Below, in pieces: positions 8,429 to 16,925 of a DNA stretch of 64,000 bases; position 1 is the first letter of the stretch, and every line of letters begins with the position of its first letter. Source of the DNA: Micromonospora echinofusca (lineage in GTDB: Bacteria; Actinomycetota; Actinomycetes; Mycobacteriales; Micromonosporaceae); contig NZ_LT607733.1 of assembly GCF_900091445.1 (NCBI RefSeq), positions 2,806,501 through 2,870,500 of the forward strand, written 5' to 3'. The notes beneath the pieces were generated by a model, which worked only from the letters and a program-made list of their open reading frames with translations, did no database searches and had not been told where the DNA came from. The position numbers and the translations under genes are program-made.

Positions 8429-10020
8429 ACCAGCCTTTCGCCAGCCACGACCTCGTCCACGCCCTGCCCAACCTGGCGCTGGAACCGCTGATCCACCGGT
8501 ACTACGCCTGGCTGAACCTGGTGTCGCCGGTGCCGGCGGCGATGAACTTCGCCAAGCTGCACGTACCGCTGCTGCGCTCGTTCCTCGACGCGCCGGCGCT
8601 GCACCGCCGCTCGGCGCGCGACCCGAAGCTGCGCGGCGGCATGTTCGTCGACCTGGAGGACGACCAGCTCGACGGGGTGTCCGACCTGGCGACCCGGCTC
8701 GCCGACGGGCCGATGCCGGAGCTGTCGGCGGCGATGGACGAGCTGACGGTCAACCTGGAGAAGCTCGCCGACGGCTTCGACCTGACGCCCCGCTACGGCG
8801 AGATCCCGCCGGCCCTGCGCGGCTACGTCGAGCTGGTCTACGACCTCAACGACCACGCCCGGATCCGGCTCGCGGAGCGGATGCTCTACCGTTCGCGGCA
8901 CTTCGACGAGACCGCCCACTCGGTGGACCTGTCGCTGGCCACCGGCGACGAGCGGCCCTTCGCGATGACCACCCCCCGGTTCCCCGGCAACGGGCACGTG
9001 CAGGCCACCATGCCGCTGCGGGACCCCCGCATCGACCTGCTCTTCTCCACCATGACCACGGCCCGGCCCTTCGGCGAGCTGCGGGAGGCGTTCGACGTCT
9101 CCGACGCCGACCTGGCCACCTTCAGCGGGCTGTTCTCCGCCGAGCCCGGCGGGAGCCCCGACCGCAACCTGGACGGCCCGGGGCTGCGGGTGCGCTACTT
9201 CGGGCACGCCTGCGTGGTGGTCCAGTCCGGCCCGGTCACCGTGATGACCGACCCGTTCCTGTCCGACGCGCTGGGCGACGGCGACCGGTACGCGTACGCC
9301 GACCTGCCGGACGTCATCGACTACGTGCTGATCACGCACGGGCACCAGGACCACCTCGAACTGGCCAGCCTGCTGAAGCTGCGGCACCGCATCGGCACGG
9401 TGGTCGTGCCGAAGACCGCCGCCGGGGCGTTGCAGGACCCGTCGCTGCGGCTGTGCCTGGAGGCGCTCGGCTTCCCCAACGTGGTCGACGTGGAGCCGGG
9501 CGAGACCATCGAGCTGCCCGACGGGCAGATCGTGGTGTGCCCGTTCGTCGGCGAGCACTGCGACCTCGACATCGCCGCGAAGGTCACCTACTCGGTGCGT
9601 ACCGGGGGGAAGAACCTCTACTTCGGCGCGGACAACCGCTGCGTCGACCCCGCCCTGTTCGGCCACATCCACGACATGATCGGCGACGTCGACCTGGCGT
9701 TCCTCGGCATGGAGTGCGACGGCGCCCCGCTGTCCTGGATGTACGGCCCGCTCTTCTCCCGCCGCATCGACCAGAAGATGAGCCGCAGTCGAAAGCTCAA
9801 CGGCTCCGACGCCGTCGAGGCGATGGGCATCGTGCGGCGGCTGCGGGCCCGGCAGGCGTACGTGTACGCGATGGGCCGCGAGCCCTGGCTGGTGTTCGTC
9901 ATGGCCACGAACTACACCGACGAGTCGTACCAGCTCAAGCAGATGGCGGAGTTCTTCCAGCGCTGTGCCGACGTCGGGGTGCCGGCGCGGGAACTCTACG
10001 GACGGGCCGACCTGGCATGA
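8425..10020 (+). CDS. CmlA-type diiron beta-hydroxylase (metallo-beta-lactamase fold)
   Basis: 531 residues, ATG overlapping the previous stop. An N-terminal domain of about 230 residues precedes a metallo-beta-lactamase-like domain. Metal-binding residues fall at His305, His307, Asp309 and His310 (THGHQDH), Glu377 (VGEHCDLD) and Asp403 (FGADN). These are the positions I recall for the diiron centre of CmlA, the chloramphenicol-pathway enzyme that beta-hydroxylates a PCP-bound aryl amino acid, and the length is also nearly the same. The likely role is O2-dependent beta-hydroxylation of an aminoacyl-PCP from this cluster, needing an external electron donor not seen here. The adenylation domain with an aromatic-type partial code (first A of the reverse NRPS) is a candidate partner. 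Assignment to the CmlA family is strong; substrate is inferred. Confidence 0.92.
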   Translation: MNQPFASHDLVHALPNLALEPLIHRYYAWLNLVSPVPAAMNFAKLHVPLLRSFLDAPALHRRSARDPKLRGGMFVDLEDDQLDGVSDLATRLADGPMPELSAAMDELTVNLEKLADGFDLTPRYGEIPPALRGYVELVYDLNDHARIRLAERMLYRSRHFDETAHSVDLSLATGDERPFAMTTPRFPGNGHVQATMPLRDPRIDLLFSTMTTARPFGELREAFDVSDADLATFSGLFSAEPGGSPDRNLDGPGLRVRYFGHACVVVQSGPVTVMTDPFLSDALGDGDRYAYADLPDVIDYVLITHGHQDHLELASLLKLRHRIGTVVVPKTAAGALQDPSLRLCLEALGFPNVVDVEPGETIELPDGQIVVCPFVGEHCDLDIAAKVTYSVRTGGKNLYFGADNRCVDPALFGHIHDMIGDVDLAFLGMECDGAPLSWMYGPLFSRRIDQKMSRSRKLNGSDAVEAMGIVRRLRARQAYVYAMGREPWLVFVMATNYTDESYQLKQMAEFFQRCADVGVPARELYGRADLA

Positions 10021-13000
10021 GCCGCACCTGGACCTGCCACTCCCGGTACGTCGCCACGCGCGACGGGACCCGGCTGGCCGCGTACGTATTCCGGCCGGTC
10101 GGCCAGCGCGAGCCCGCGCCGGCCGTCTGGGCCCACGACCGCTACCACCAGGTGTCGCCGCGCCCCGGGCGCGACGACTTCCTGGCGGTGGTGCGGGCCG
10201 AACTGGCGGACGTCGACCTCACCGACATCGACGACCTCGGCGTGGCCGAGGTGGCCCCCGGGGAGGTGACGCTGCGGGCCTTCCCGATCGCGCAGCGCCT
10301 GCTGGCCCGCGGCTACGTCGTGGTGGTGGTGGACAGCCGCGGCAGCGGCGCTTCGTTCGGCACCAGCGACGGTCCGTTCGGGGCGGCCGAGGCGACCGAC
10401 ACGTACGACGTCACCGAGTGGATCGCCGCCCAGCCCTGGTGCGACGGGCGGGTCGGCATGTTCGGCCGCTCCTACCTGGGGGTGTCGCAGTACCTGGCGG
10501 CGAGCACCGCCCCGCCGCACCTGGTGGCGATCTTCCCGCAGATGGCGCTGTTCGACCTGCACCGTTTCGCCTGGGACGGCGGGGTGTTCCGGGACGACTT
10601 CGCCCGCGCCTGGGGCGAGGACGTGCGCGAACTCGACCTGCGTGGTCCCGTCGCGCCCCTCGACGACGACCCCGACGGTCGCCTGCTGGCCGCCGCCCGC
10701 GAGCAGCACGTGGCGAACCGGGACGTCCGGACGATGTTCGCCGGCCTGCCCGCACGCGAGTCGCGGCTGGCCGACACCGGCGAGGCGGCGTACCTGACCC
10801 GCAGCCCGTCGGAGCTGCTGGAGGCGATCAACGCCTCCGGGGTCGCCGTCTACCACCTGGGCGGCTGGCACGACGTCTGGGCGCGCGACGCGACCGAGTG
10901 GGCCCGCCGGCTGACCGTGCCGCACCGGGTGGTCATCGGCCCCTGGCCGCACACCGGGGGCGTGCTGGGCGGCGCCGGCTACAACCTGGCCGACGAGCAC
11001 GTGCGCTGGTTCGACCACTGGCTGCGCGGCAGGGACACCGGGATCATGGACTCCCCGACCGTCCGGTACCACGTGCTGGGCGCCGACGAGTGGCGCACCG
11101 CCCGGTCCTGGCCGCCGGATCCGGCGACGACCGGCACCTGGCACCTCGGCCCGGCCGGCGAGCTGGGACCGGAACCCCGGGTCGGCGAGGCCCGCCGGTA
11201 CGAGGTGGACTACGCCACCACGTCCGGCAAGACCACCCGGTGGGCCAGCGGCTACGGCTCGCCCTTCCAGCGGCCGGACCTGACCGACAACGACACCCGG
11301 GCGCTGTGCTGGACCTCGGCGCCGCTGACCGAGGCGGTCGAGCTGGTCGGCGCCCCGCTGCTGCGCCTGGCGGCCCGGGTCTCCGACGGCCCGGCGGACG
11401 TCTTCGCCTTCCTCGAGTCGGTCGCCCCCGACGGCACGTCCCTGTACGTGACCGAGGGCTGCGGCCAGCTCGACGGCGACGCCCGCCTGGAGATCGAGCT
11501 GCACCCCATCGCCTACCGGTTCGCGGCCGGCGAGCGGATCCGGCTGGCGATCACCGGGGCGGACGCCGACAACGCGCTGACCGTGGTGCGCGACGTCGCG
11601 CCGGTGCTGACGGTGCGCCACGACGCCGACGCCGCCCCGACGCTGGAGCTGCCCCGCGTGGTGGCCTCCGGACGCCGGGACGCCGACGACGCGGCCGTCA
11701 CCGCCCCGCTCTCGGTGGCGCAGCGGGCGATCTGGCTGGCCGAGCAGGCCGGCACGAGCGGGGCGGCGTACCACCTCGCCGCGGCGGTCGAGCTGACCGG
11801 GCCGGTGGACACCGACGCGTTGCGCGCGGCGGTCGACGAGATCGTCCGGCGGCACGAGGCGCTGCGGACCACCATCGTCGAGGTCGACGAGGAGCCGGTC
11901 CAGCGCATCCACCCGGCGGCGCCGCTGGGCATCGCGCGGCTCGACCTCAGGGACTCCTCCGGCGACGGCTGGGCGGGCGACGAGCGGGTGACGGGCCTGC
12001 GGGACCGCCGGTGGGACCTCGCCCGGGAGTGGCCGATCCGGGTCGCGACCGTGCTGCTGCCCGCCGACCGGACGGCGTTGCTGCTGGTGGTGCACCACGT
12101 CGCCGCCGACCCGACGGCGGCGGAGATCTTCTTCGCCGAACTGGCCCGGCTCTACCCCTCGTACGCGCTGGGGGAGCCGGTCCGGCTGCCGGACGTGCCG
12201 TGCCAGTACGCGGACGTGGCCCGCCGGCAGCAGGCCGAGCTCGCCGGGCCCGGCGCGGCCGACCAGCTGGCCCGGTGGCGGCGTTATCTGAACGGCGCCC
12301 CGCAGGTGATCACCCTGCCCACGGACCGGCCCCGACCGCCCGTGCTGGACCACCGGGGCGGGTCGGTGCGCTTCACCATCGACGACGGGCTCGCCGCCCG
12401 GCTCGTGGCGGCCGCCGCCGCCGCGCGCACCAGCCCGTTCACCCTGCTGACCGCCGCGTTCGCCCGCACCCTGAACGCGTACGGCGCGGGCGACGACCTG
12501 CTGATCGGCACGCCGAGCCTGCAACGCGACGACGAGTCGACCCGCGACCTGATCGGCTGCCTGGTCAACCTGCTGCCGCTGCGGATCCGGGTCGATCGGG
12601 ACGCCACCGTGGCCCAGTTCCTGCACGACGTACGCGGTGCGGTGCTGACCGCGCTGGAGCTGCGCCGGGTGCCCTTCGACACGCTGGTCGGCGAGCTGCG
12701 CCCGCGGCGGGACCCGGCGGTCTCCGCGCTGGTGCAGGTGTCCGTCCGCTTCGGTCGGGCGGTGCCGGAGCGGTTCCGGCTCGGTGCGGTCGAGGCGCTG
12801 CGGTTGGAACCGCCGGAGTGGACCTCGGCGAAGTACGACCTGGCGCTGGCCGTGAACCAGGTCGGCGAGGACCGGATGGTGGGCAGCCTCGACTTCCGCC
12901 TCGCCCTGTTCGACCGGGCCACCGTCCAGCGGATCCTCGACTCGCTGCTGACGGTGCTCGACCAGCTCGTCTCCGACCAGGAGCGGCCGGTGGGGGAGCT

Positions 13001-13604
13001 GTCCGCCATGCCCCGCCGGGAGCTGCGGGCCGTGCTCGACGGCTGGAACCCGGCGCGGCTGCCGGACGACCTGGCCGGGCGGGACGACCTGCCGGCGGTG
13101 GCCCGCTGCTACGTCCTCGACGACCGTGCGCGGCCCGTGCCGGTCAACACCCCCGGGCGGCTCTGGATCGCCGGGGCGGGCGACGTCGACGACCCGTACG
13201 CCGGGACGCCGGGGGCACGGATGCGGGACACCGGGGCCACCGCGCGGTGGAGCACGGCGGGACGGCTGGAACTGGTGCCCGCCGCCACCGGGCAGCCGAC
13301 CGTTCCGCCGCAGGCCGCCCCGGACACGGCGCAGCCGCCCGCCGCGCCGTCGGGCCCGGCGGGCGACGACGGCCGCTCCGAGGTGCTCGAGCAGCTCGGG
13401 CAGATCTGGGCCGCCCTGCTCAAGGTCGACGGCGTCGACCCCGGGGACGACTTCTTCGACCTGGGCGGCGACTCGCTCTTCGCGATCCGCCTGATCAGCC
13501 GGATCCGCAAGGCGTACCAGGTGCGGCTGTCCCTTCAGGACGTGTTCGCGGCGCCGACGCTGGGCGAGCAGGTCGACCTGGTCCGCGAACGGCGGGCGTC
13601 GTGA
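10017..13604 (+). CDS. CocE/NonD serine hydrolase fused to C-(remnant A)-PCP
   Basis: 1,195 residues. Residues 1-545 form a complete CocE/NonD (X-Pro dipeptidyl-peptidase-like) alpha/beta hydrolase plus its C-terminal beta domain. The apparent triad is Ser152 (FGRSYLG), Asp286 (GGWHDVW) and His312 (GPWPHTGG). Residues about 560-1000 form an NRPS condensation domain (SVAQRAIWL; HHVAADP keeps HHxxxD but has Pro for Gly). Then about 60 residues resemble only the A5-A7 part of an adenylation domain (GRLWIAGAGDVDDPY, ATARWSTAGRLEL), with no A3 motif and no A10 lysine. A PCP ends the protein (DLGGDSLF). The PCP must be loaded in trans. The hydrolase may cleave or transfer an acyl group on the growing peptide; this is inference. 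A hydrolase of this family at the head of an NRPS module is not an arrangement I know. Confidence 0.88.
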   Translation: MSRTWTCHSRYVATRDGTRLAAYVFRPVGQREPAPAVWAHDRYHQVSPRPGRDDFLAVVRAELADVDLTDIDDLGVAEVAPGEVTLRAFPIAQRLLARGYVVVVVDSRGSGASFGTSDGPFGAAEATDTYDVTEWIAAQPWCDGRVGMFGRSYLGVSQYLAASTAPPHLVAIFPQMALFDLHRFAWDGGVFRDDFARAWGEDVRELDLRGPVAPLDDDPDGRLLAAAREQHVANRDVRTMFAGLPARESRLADTGEAAYLTRSPSELLEAINASGVAVYHLGGWHDVWARDATEWARRLTVPHRVVIGPWPHTGGVLGGAGYNLADEHVRWFDHWLRGRDTGIMDSPTVRYHVLGADEWRTARSWPPDPATTGTWHLGPAGELGPEPRVGEARRYEVDYATTSGKTTRWASGYGSPFQRPDLTDNDTRALCWTSAPLTEAVELVGAPLLRLAARVSDGPADVFAFLESVAPDGTSLYVTEGCGQLDGDARLEIELHPIAYRFAAGERIRLAITGADADNALTVVRDVAPVLTVRHDADAAPTLELPRVVASGRRDADDAAVTAPLSVAQRAIWLAEQAGTSGAAYHLAAAVELTGPVDTDALRAAVDEIVRRHEALRTTIVEVDEEPVQRIHPAAPLGIARLDLRDSSGDGWAGDERVTGLRDRRWDLAREWPIRVATVLLPADRTALLLVVHHVAADPTAAEIFFAELARLYPSYALGEPVRLPDVPCQYADVARRQQAELAGPGAADQLARWRRYLNGAPQVITLPTDRPRPPVLDHRGGSVRFTIDDGLAARLVAAAAAARTSPFTLLTAAFARTLNAYGAGDDLLIGTPSLQRDDESTRDLIGCLVNLLPLRIRVDRDATVAQFLHDVRGAVLTALELRRVPFDTLVGELRPRRDPAVSALVQVSVRFGRAVPERFRLGAVEALRLEPPEWTSAKYDLALAVNQVGEDRMVGSLDFRLALFDRATVQRILDSLLTVLDQLVSDQERPVGELSAMPRRELRAVLDGWNPARLPDDLAGRDDLPAVARCYVLDDRARPVPVNTPGRLWIAGAGDVDDPYAGTPGARMRDTGATARWSTAGRLELVPAATGQPTVPPQAAPDTAQPPAAPSGPAGDDGRSEVLEQLGQIWAALLKVDGVDPGDDFFDLGGDSLFAIRLISRIRKAYQVRLSLQDVFAAPTLGEQVDLVRERRAS

Positions 13605-14917
13605 CCGGGCCGGTCTTCTATCCCTGGTCCGCGCAGGAGGAGGTCGATCCGGTCCGCGTGGCCGGCGGCGCGGGCAGCTGGTTCTGGGACGAGCAGGGCA
13701 ACCGCTGGCTCGACCTGCACGCCCAGATGGGCAACCTGCACCTGGGCCATCAGCACCCGGCCCTGGTGGCGGCGGTGCGTGAGCAGGCCGGACGGATGTG
13801 CACGATCGCGCCGTCGTTCGCCGTCGACGTCCGCGACGAGGCGGCCCGGGCGATCGTCGAGGTCGCCCCGGAGGGCCTGGAGACGGTCCTGTTCACCACC
13901 GGCGGTGCGGAGGCCGTGGAGCACGCCGTGCGCATGGCGCGGGTGGTGACGGGGCGGCCGAAGGTGCTGGCCGCCTACCGGTCCTACCACGGGGCCACGG
14001 CGGGGGCGCTGGCGCTGACCGGCGATCCCCGCCGCTGGCCGGTCGACACGGCCAGCGGCGGTGCCGTGCACTTCATGGGCCCGTACCCGTACCGCAGCGA
14101 GTTCCACGCCGAGAACGCCGCGCAGGAGGGCGAACGGGCGTTGGAGCACCTGCGCCGGCTCGTCGGGTACGAGGGGCCGGAGACGATCGCCGCGATCCTC
14201 GTCGAGCCGGTGGTCGGCAGCAACGGCGTGCTGGTGCCGCCGGACGGCTACCTGGCCGGCGTCCGCCGGCTCTGCGACGAGCACGGCATCCTGCTGATCG
14301 CCGACGAGGTGATGACCGGCTTCGGGCGGTGCGGCCGCTGGTTCGCCAGCGACCTCTGGGGCGTGGTGCCCGACCTGATGACGTTCGCCAAGGGGGTCAA
14401 CTCCGGCTACGTGCCGGTCGGTGGGGTGCTGCTGTCCCGCGTGGTGGCCGCCCACTTCGCCCGCCGCCGCTACCCGGGCGGGCTCACCTACTCAGGGCAC
14501 CCGCTGGCCTGCGCCTCCATCGTGGCGGCGCTGCGGGTGCTGCGCGAGGAGAACCTGGTCGAGCGGGCGGCCGTACTCGGTCGCGACGTGGTGGCCCCGG
14601 CGCTGGCCGGGCTGGCCGAGCGCCACCCGGTCGTCGGCGACGTCCGCGGCGTCGGCCTGGCCTGGGCCGTCGAGCTGGTCCGGGACCGCGCGACCCGCGA
14701 GCCGCTGGCGCCGTACGCGGCCCCGGGGGCGCTGGCGCCGGAGATGGCCGCCGTCCTGGCGGCGTGCAAGCGGCAGGGCGTCTGGCCGCTGGCGGCGGGC
14801 AACCGACTGCACCTGTTCCCTCCGTTGACCATCACGGAGGAGGAGTTGACCGCCGGGATCGCCGGGATCGACCGGGCCCTGACCGAGGTGCCCGGGGTGC
14901 GAGGAGGAGAACGATGA
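13601..14917 (+). CDS. Class III PLP-dependent aminotransferase
   Basis: 438 residues from a GTG start overlapping the previous stop. It is a clear fold-type I, subgroup II (omega/ornithine-type) aminotransferase: [16 protein letters not shown] near the start, [16 protein letters not shown] for phosphate binding, [12 protein letters not shown] with the PLP-contacting Asp, and the Schiff-base lysine Lys264 in [15 protein letters not shown]. It could aminate a keto or aldehyde intermediate, either free (to make a beta- or omega-amino acid building block) or carrier-bound after action of the LLM oxygenase. The beta-amino-acid-like code of the first adenylation domain is consistent with a beta-amino building block, but this link is inference. 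It is translationally coupled to the MbtH gene. Confidence 0.92.
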   Translation: MTGPVFYPWSAQEEVDPVRVAGGAGSWFWDEQGNRWLDLHAQMGNLHLGHQHPALVAAVREQAGRMCTIAPSFAVDVRDEAARAIVEVAPEGLETVLFTTGGAEAVEHAVRMARVVTGRPKVLAAYRSYHGATAGALALTGDPRRWPVDTASGGAVHFMGPYPYRSEFHAENAAQEGERALEHLRRLVGYEGPETIAAILVEPVVGSNGVLVPPDGYLAGVRRLCDEHGILLIADEVMTGFGRCGRWFASDLWGVVPDLMTFAKGVNSGYVPVGGVLLSRVVAAHFARRRYPGGLTYSGHPLACASIVAALRVLREENLVERAAVLGRDVVAPALAGLAERHPVVGDVRGVGLAWAVELVRDRATREPLAPYAAPGALAPEMAAVLAACKRQGVWPLAAGNRLHLFPPLTITEEELTAGIAGIDRALTEVPGVRGGER

Positions 14918-15132
14918 GCGTGGAACAGAGCGAGCCGACCGACGTCTGCCGGGTCGTGGTCAACGGCGAGGAGCAGTACTCGGTCTGGCCGGACGGGCGG
15001 GAGATTCCGGCGGGCTGGCGGGAGGAGGGCTTCGTCGGGCCGCGCGCCCGGTGCCTGGAGCACATCGACTCGGTGTGGACGGACATGCGCCCGCTGAGCC
15101 TGCGCCGGGCGATGGCGGGCGGGACGCGGTAG
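14914..15132 (+). CDS. MbtH-like protein
   Basis: 72 residues, ATG overlapping the aminotransferase stop. It carries the family signature: [33 protein letters not shown]. MbtH proteins bind adenylation domains and help them fold and work; this one presumably serves one or more of the four A domains of the cluster. It is the last gene of the forward operon; about 400 bases without a large gene follow. Confidence 0.97.
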   Translation: MSVEQSEPTDVCRVVVNGEEQYSVWPDGREIPAGWREEGFVGPRARCLEHIDSVWTDMRPLSLRRAMAGGTR

Positions 15133-15274
15133 GGGGCGTCAGGGGTCGGCCGTGCGGGGCGGGTCCGTCCGGTCGGGCCCGCCTTCCGTCCGTGTCCGGT
15201 CACTTCCCGCGAGCGGAAAGCGGCGGGCGGTAATTGTGTGCGTGGGCTCCGGTAACGGGAAGAAAAACTTCGGG

Positions 15275-15303
15275 TTGCGGAGTCGGGATTCAAACATTAG
15301 CGT
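15275..15303 (+). promoter_or_regulatory. Putative sigma70-type promoter before the leader-like ORF
   Basis: TTGCGG at 15275-15280, a 17-base spacer, and TAGCGT at 15298-15303. Transcription would start near 15310 and give a short 5' UTR before the small ORF at 15345. It is the best-looking promoter in the roughly 400-base gap between the MbtH gene and the stand-alone condensation gene. It is based on pattern only. Confidence 0.4.
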
Positions 15304-15344
15304 CTATCCACAGTGGACCCCGGCGGTTCCGGATGGGAGTCAAG

Positions 15345-15425
15345 ATGCGTGCTCACTGCTACACGGCAACGACTCTGGTGGACATCGACCTCGTGGTTCG
15401 GCCCCGCAAGAGCCGGCTCGCCTGA
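15345..15425 (+). CDS. 26-residue leader-like small ORF
   Basis: ATG preceded by GGGAG at a 5-base spacing and ended by TGA. The product begins MRAHCYTATTLVDIDLVV and ends basic (RPRKSRLA). It sits between a promoter-like sequence and two short inverted repeats, upstream of the condensation-like gene. Its MRAH...VD start faintly resembles short actinobacterial leader peptides used in attenuation, but it lacks their run of regulatory codons. It could be a leader peptide, a small functional peptide or chance. Confidence 0.4.
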   Translation: MRAHCYTATTLVDIDLVVRPRKSRLA

Positions 15426-15454
15426 CAGTCAGGAAACGGGAGACCACGGTCTCC
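15422..15454 (+). promoter_or_regulatory. Two short inverted repeats after the leader ORF
   Basis: CTGACAGTCAG (15422-15432) overlaps the stop of the small ORF. GGAGACC (15439-15445) and GGTCTCC (15448-15454) form a second perfect inverted repeat. No T-tract follows. They could be a protein-binding palindrome or weak attenuator stems. The remaining bases to 15537 show nothing I can name. Confidence 0.3.
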
Positions 15455-15537
15455 GAGGCAATTCTGGTGCGACCCTTCGAAATGCGTCTTCCGGAACGTC
15501 GGTAGGCGATCTAGTCAGTTCGCAGATCAGTTGATAT

Positions 15538-16887
15538 ATGGTCCGCCGGGGCCATCTAATCTTCCGGGGGATGCGGGTGCGGGACTATTTCGAGACGAGC
15601 GAACACCAGGAGTACCTGTGCCGTCTCGACGGCCGGGTCGGTCCCGCGACGCTCATGACCCAGGTGTGCCACCGCCTGGACGGCGACGTCGACGTCGAGG
15701 CGTTGCGTCGCGCCGTCGGGCGGCTGGACGAGGCGCATCCGTTGCTGCGCCGGGCGTTCGCCGAGCGGGACGGGTACGTGGTCCTGCGCGACGGTCGCGA
15801 TCGGGCCGACCTGGAGGTCGTCGAGGTGCCCGACGACCGGGCCGCCGTCGGCTGGTGCCAGGCCGCCCTGCGGCGGCCGGTGGACCTGTGGGCCGGGCCG
15901 TGCTGGGCGGTCTCGCTGGCCCGGACCGGCACGGGGAGCTCCTACCTGCTGCTGCGCGCACACATGGCGCTTCTCGACCACCAGTCCCTCGATCTGCTGG
16001 TCGACGACCTGGCCGTCCTCTACGGGGCCGAGTTGGGCGCCGGCACGGGCCAGCCACCCGCCGCCGAGTCGATCGACGACGTCCTCGACCGGCTCTTCGA
16101 GCTGGGCGAGGAACAGGCGGAGGAGGACCTGGACTGGTGGCTCGACACGTTCGGCCGGCTCGGCCCGGTGGAGACCGGGGCCGACCTGACCGACCCGTTC
16201 GACGCGACACCGGACGGGCCGCCCCCGGCCCCCGGTGGCCACCTCGCGCAGGCACACGTCCCCTCCGGCGGGATCGTGCCGGCCGTACGTCGCCTGCGGG
16301 TCTCCCCGTTCGCCGCGTACACCGCGGCCCTGCTGGGCGCGCTGGGCGAGCCCGCCGCCACCCGGTCGTTCCGGGTGGCGTTCGTCGTGGACATGCGGTC
16401 GTTCCTCGACTGCGAACGCGTCGTCGGCCAACTGAGCCAGGCCGCGGTCCTGCGGGTCGACGTACCGCCGGGGATCGGCTTCGCCGAGCTCAGCCGTCGG
16501 GTCGCCCACCAGGCTGCCGAGTCGCTCGGCCACCAGGCCGTCCCCTTCGAACGGGTCGTCGTGGAGCTGAAGCGGCGCGGGGTGCCGGTGCACCTGCTGG
16601 CCCCGGTCTCGGTCAACTACTCCCTGCTGCGGGCGATCGACTGGCCTGGCGCCACCGCCACCGCGATCGAGCTGGACAGCACCACGGCCCTGGACGACAC
16701 CGCCGGTCTGGGCGGCTACTTCGACCAGCTCGACGGCGAGGAGCGGCTACGGGTCAAGCTGTACGCCGCGGCCTCCTCCTACAGCGCCGCACGCACCGAC
16801 GAACTGCTGGCGCAGACCCTGCGGTGCCTGGAGGCCGGGCTGGCGTCGCCGGATCAGCCCCTCGCGGCCGGCGCCCCCAGCGCCTGA
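15538..16887 (+). CDS. Stand-alone condensation-domain-like protein with degenerate active site
   Basis: 449 residues from ATG 15538; an in-frame ATG at 15571 is an alternative start, and neither has a convincing ribosome-binding site. The protein has the size and pattern of one NRPS condensation domain: FETSEHQEYLCRL at the start, DGDVDVEALRRAVGRL, AHMALLDHQSLDLLVDDLA, and late motifs VVGQLSQAAVLRVDV and VPFERVVVELKRR. Aligned without gaps to HHxxxDG, the motif reads His142-Met143-x3-Asp147-His148, so the catalytic second His is Met. It may be a recruiting or scaffolding C-like protein (comparable in principle to glycopeptide X domains) or use other chemistry. It lies convergent to the C-TE gene with 38 bases between. 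Confidence 0.82.
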   Translation: MVRRGHLIFRGMRVRDYFETSEHQEYLCRLDGRVGPATLMTQVCHRLDGDVDVEALRRAVGRLDEAHPLLRRAFAERDGYVVLRDGRDRADLEVVEVPDDRAAVGWCQAALRRPVDLWAGPCWAVSLARTGTGSSYLLLRAHMALLDHQSLDLLVDDLAVLYGAELGAGTGQPPAAESIDDVLDRLFELGEEQAEEDLDWWLDTFGRLGPVETGADLTDPFDATPDGPPPAPGGHLAQAHVPSGGIVPAVRRLRVSPFAAYTAALLGALGEPAATRSFRVAFVVDMRSFLDCERVVGQLSQAAVLRVDVPPGIGFAELSRRVAHQAAESLGHQAVPFERVVVELKRRGVPVHLLAPVSVNYSLLRAIDWPGATATAIELDSTTALDDTAGLGGYFDQLDGEERLRVKLYAAASSYSAARTDELLAQTLRCLEAGLASPDQPLAAGAPSA

Positions 16888-16925
16888 CGGCGCCCGCCCG
16901 CCTCCGCGCCGCCCGGCGCCACCAC

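Noticed and set aside
8182..9672. A 496-codon reverse frame opposite the LLM and CmlA-like genes
   Set aside because: Its translation is repetitive Val/Gly/Gln/Arg and mirrors the codon pattern of the real genes; no domain or ribosome-binding site.
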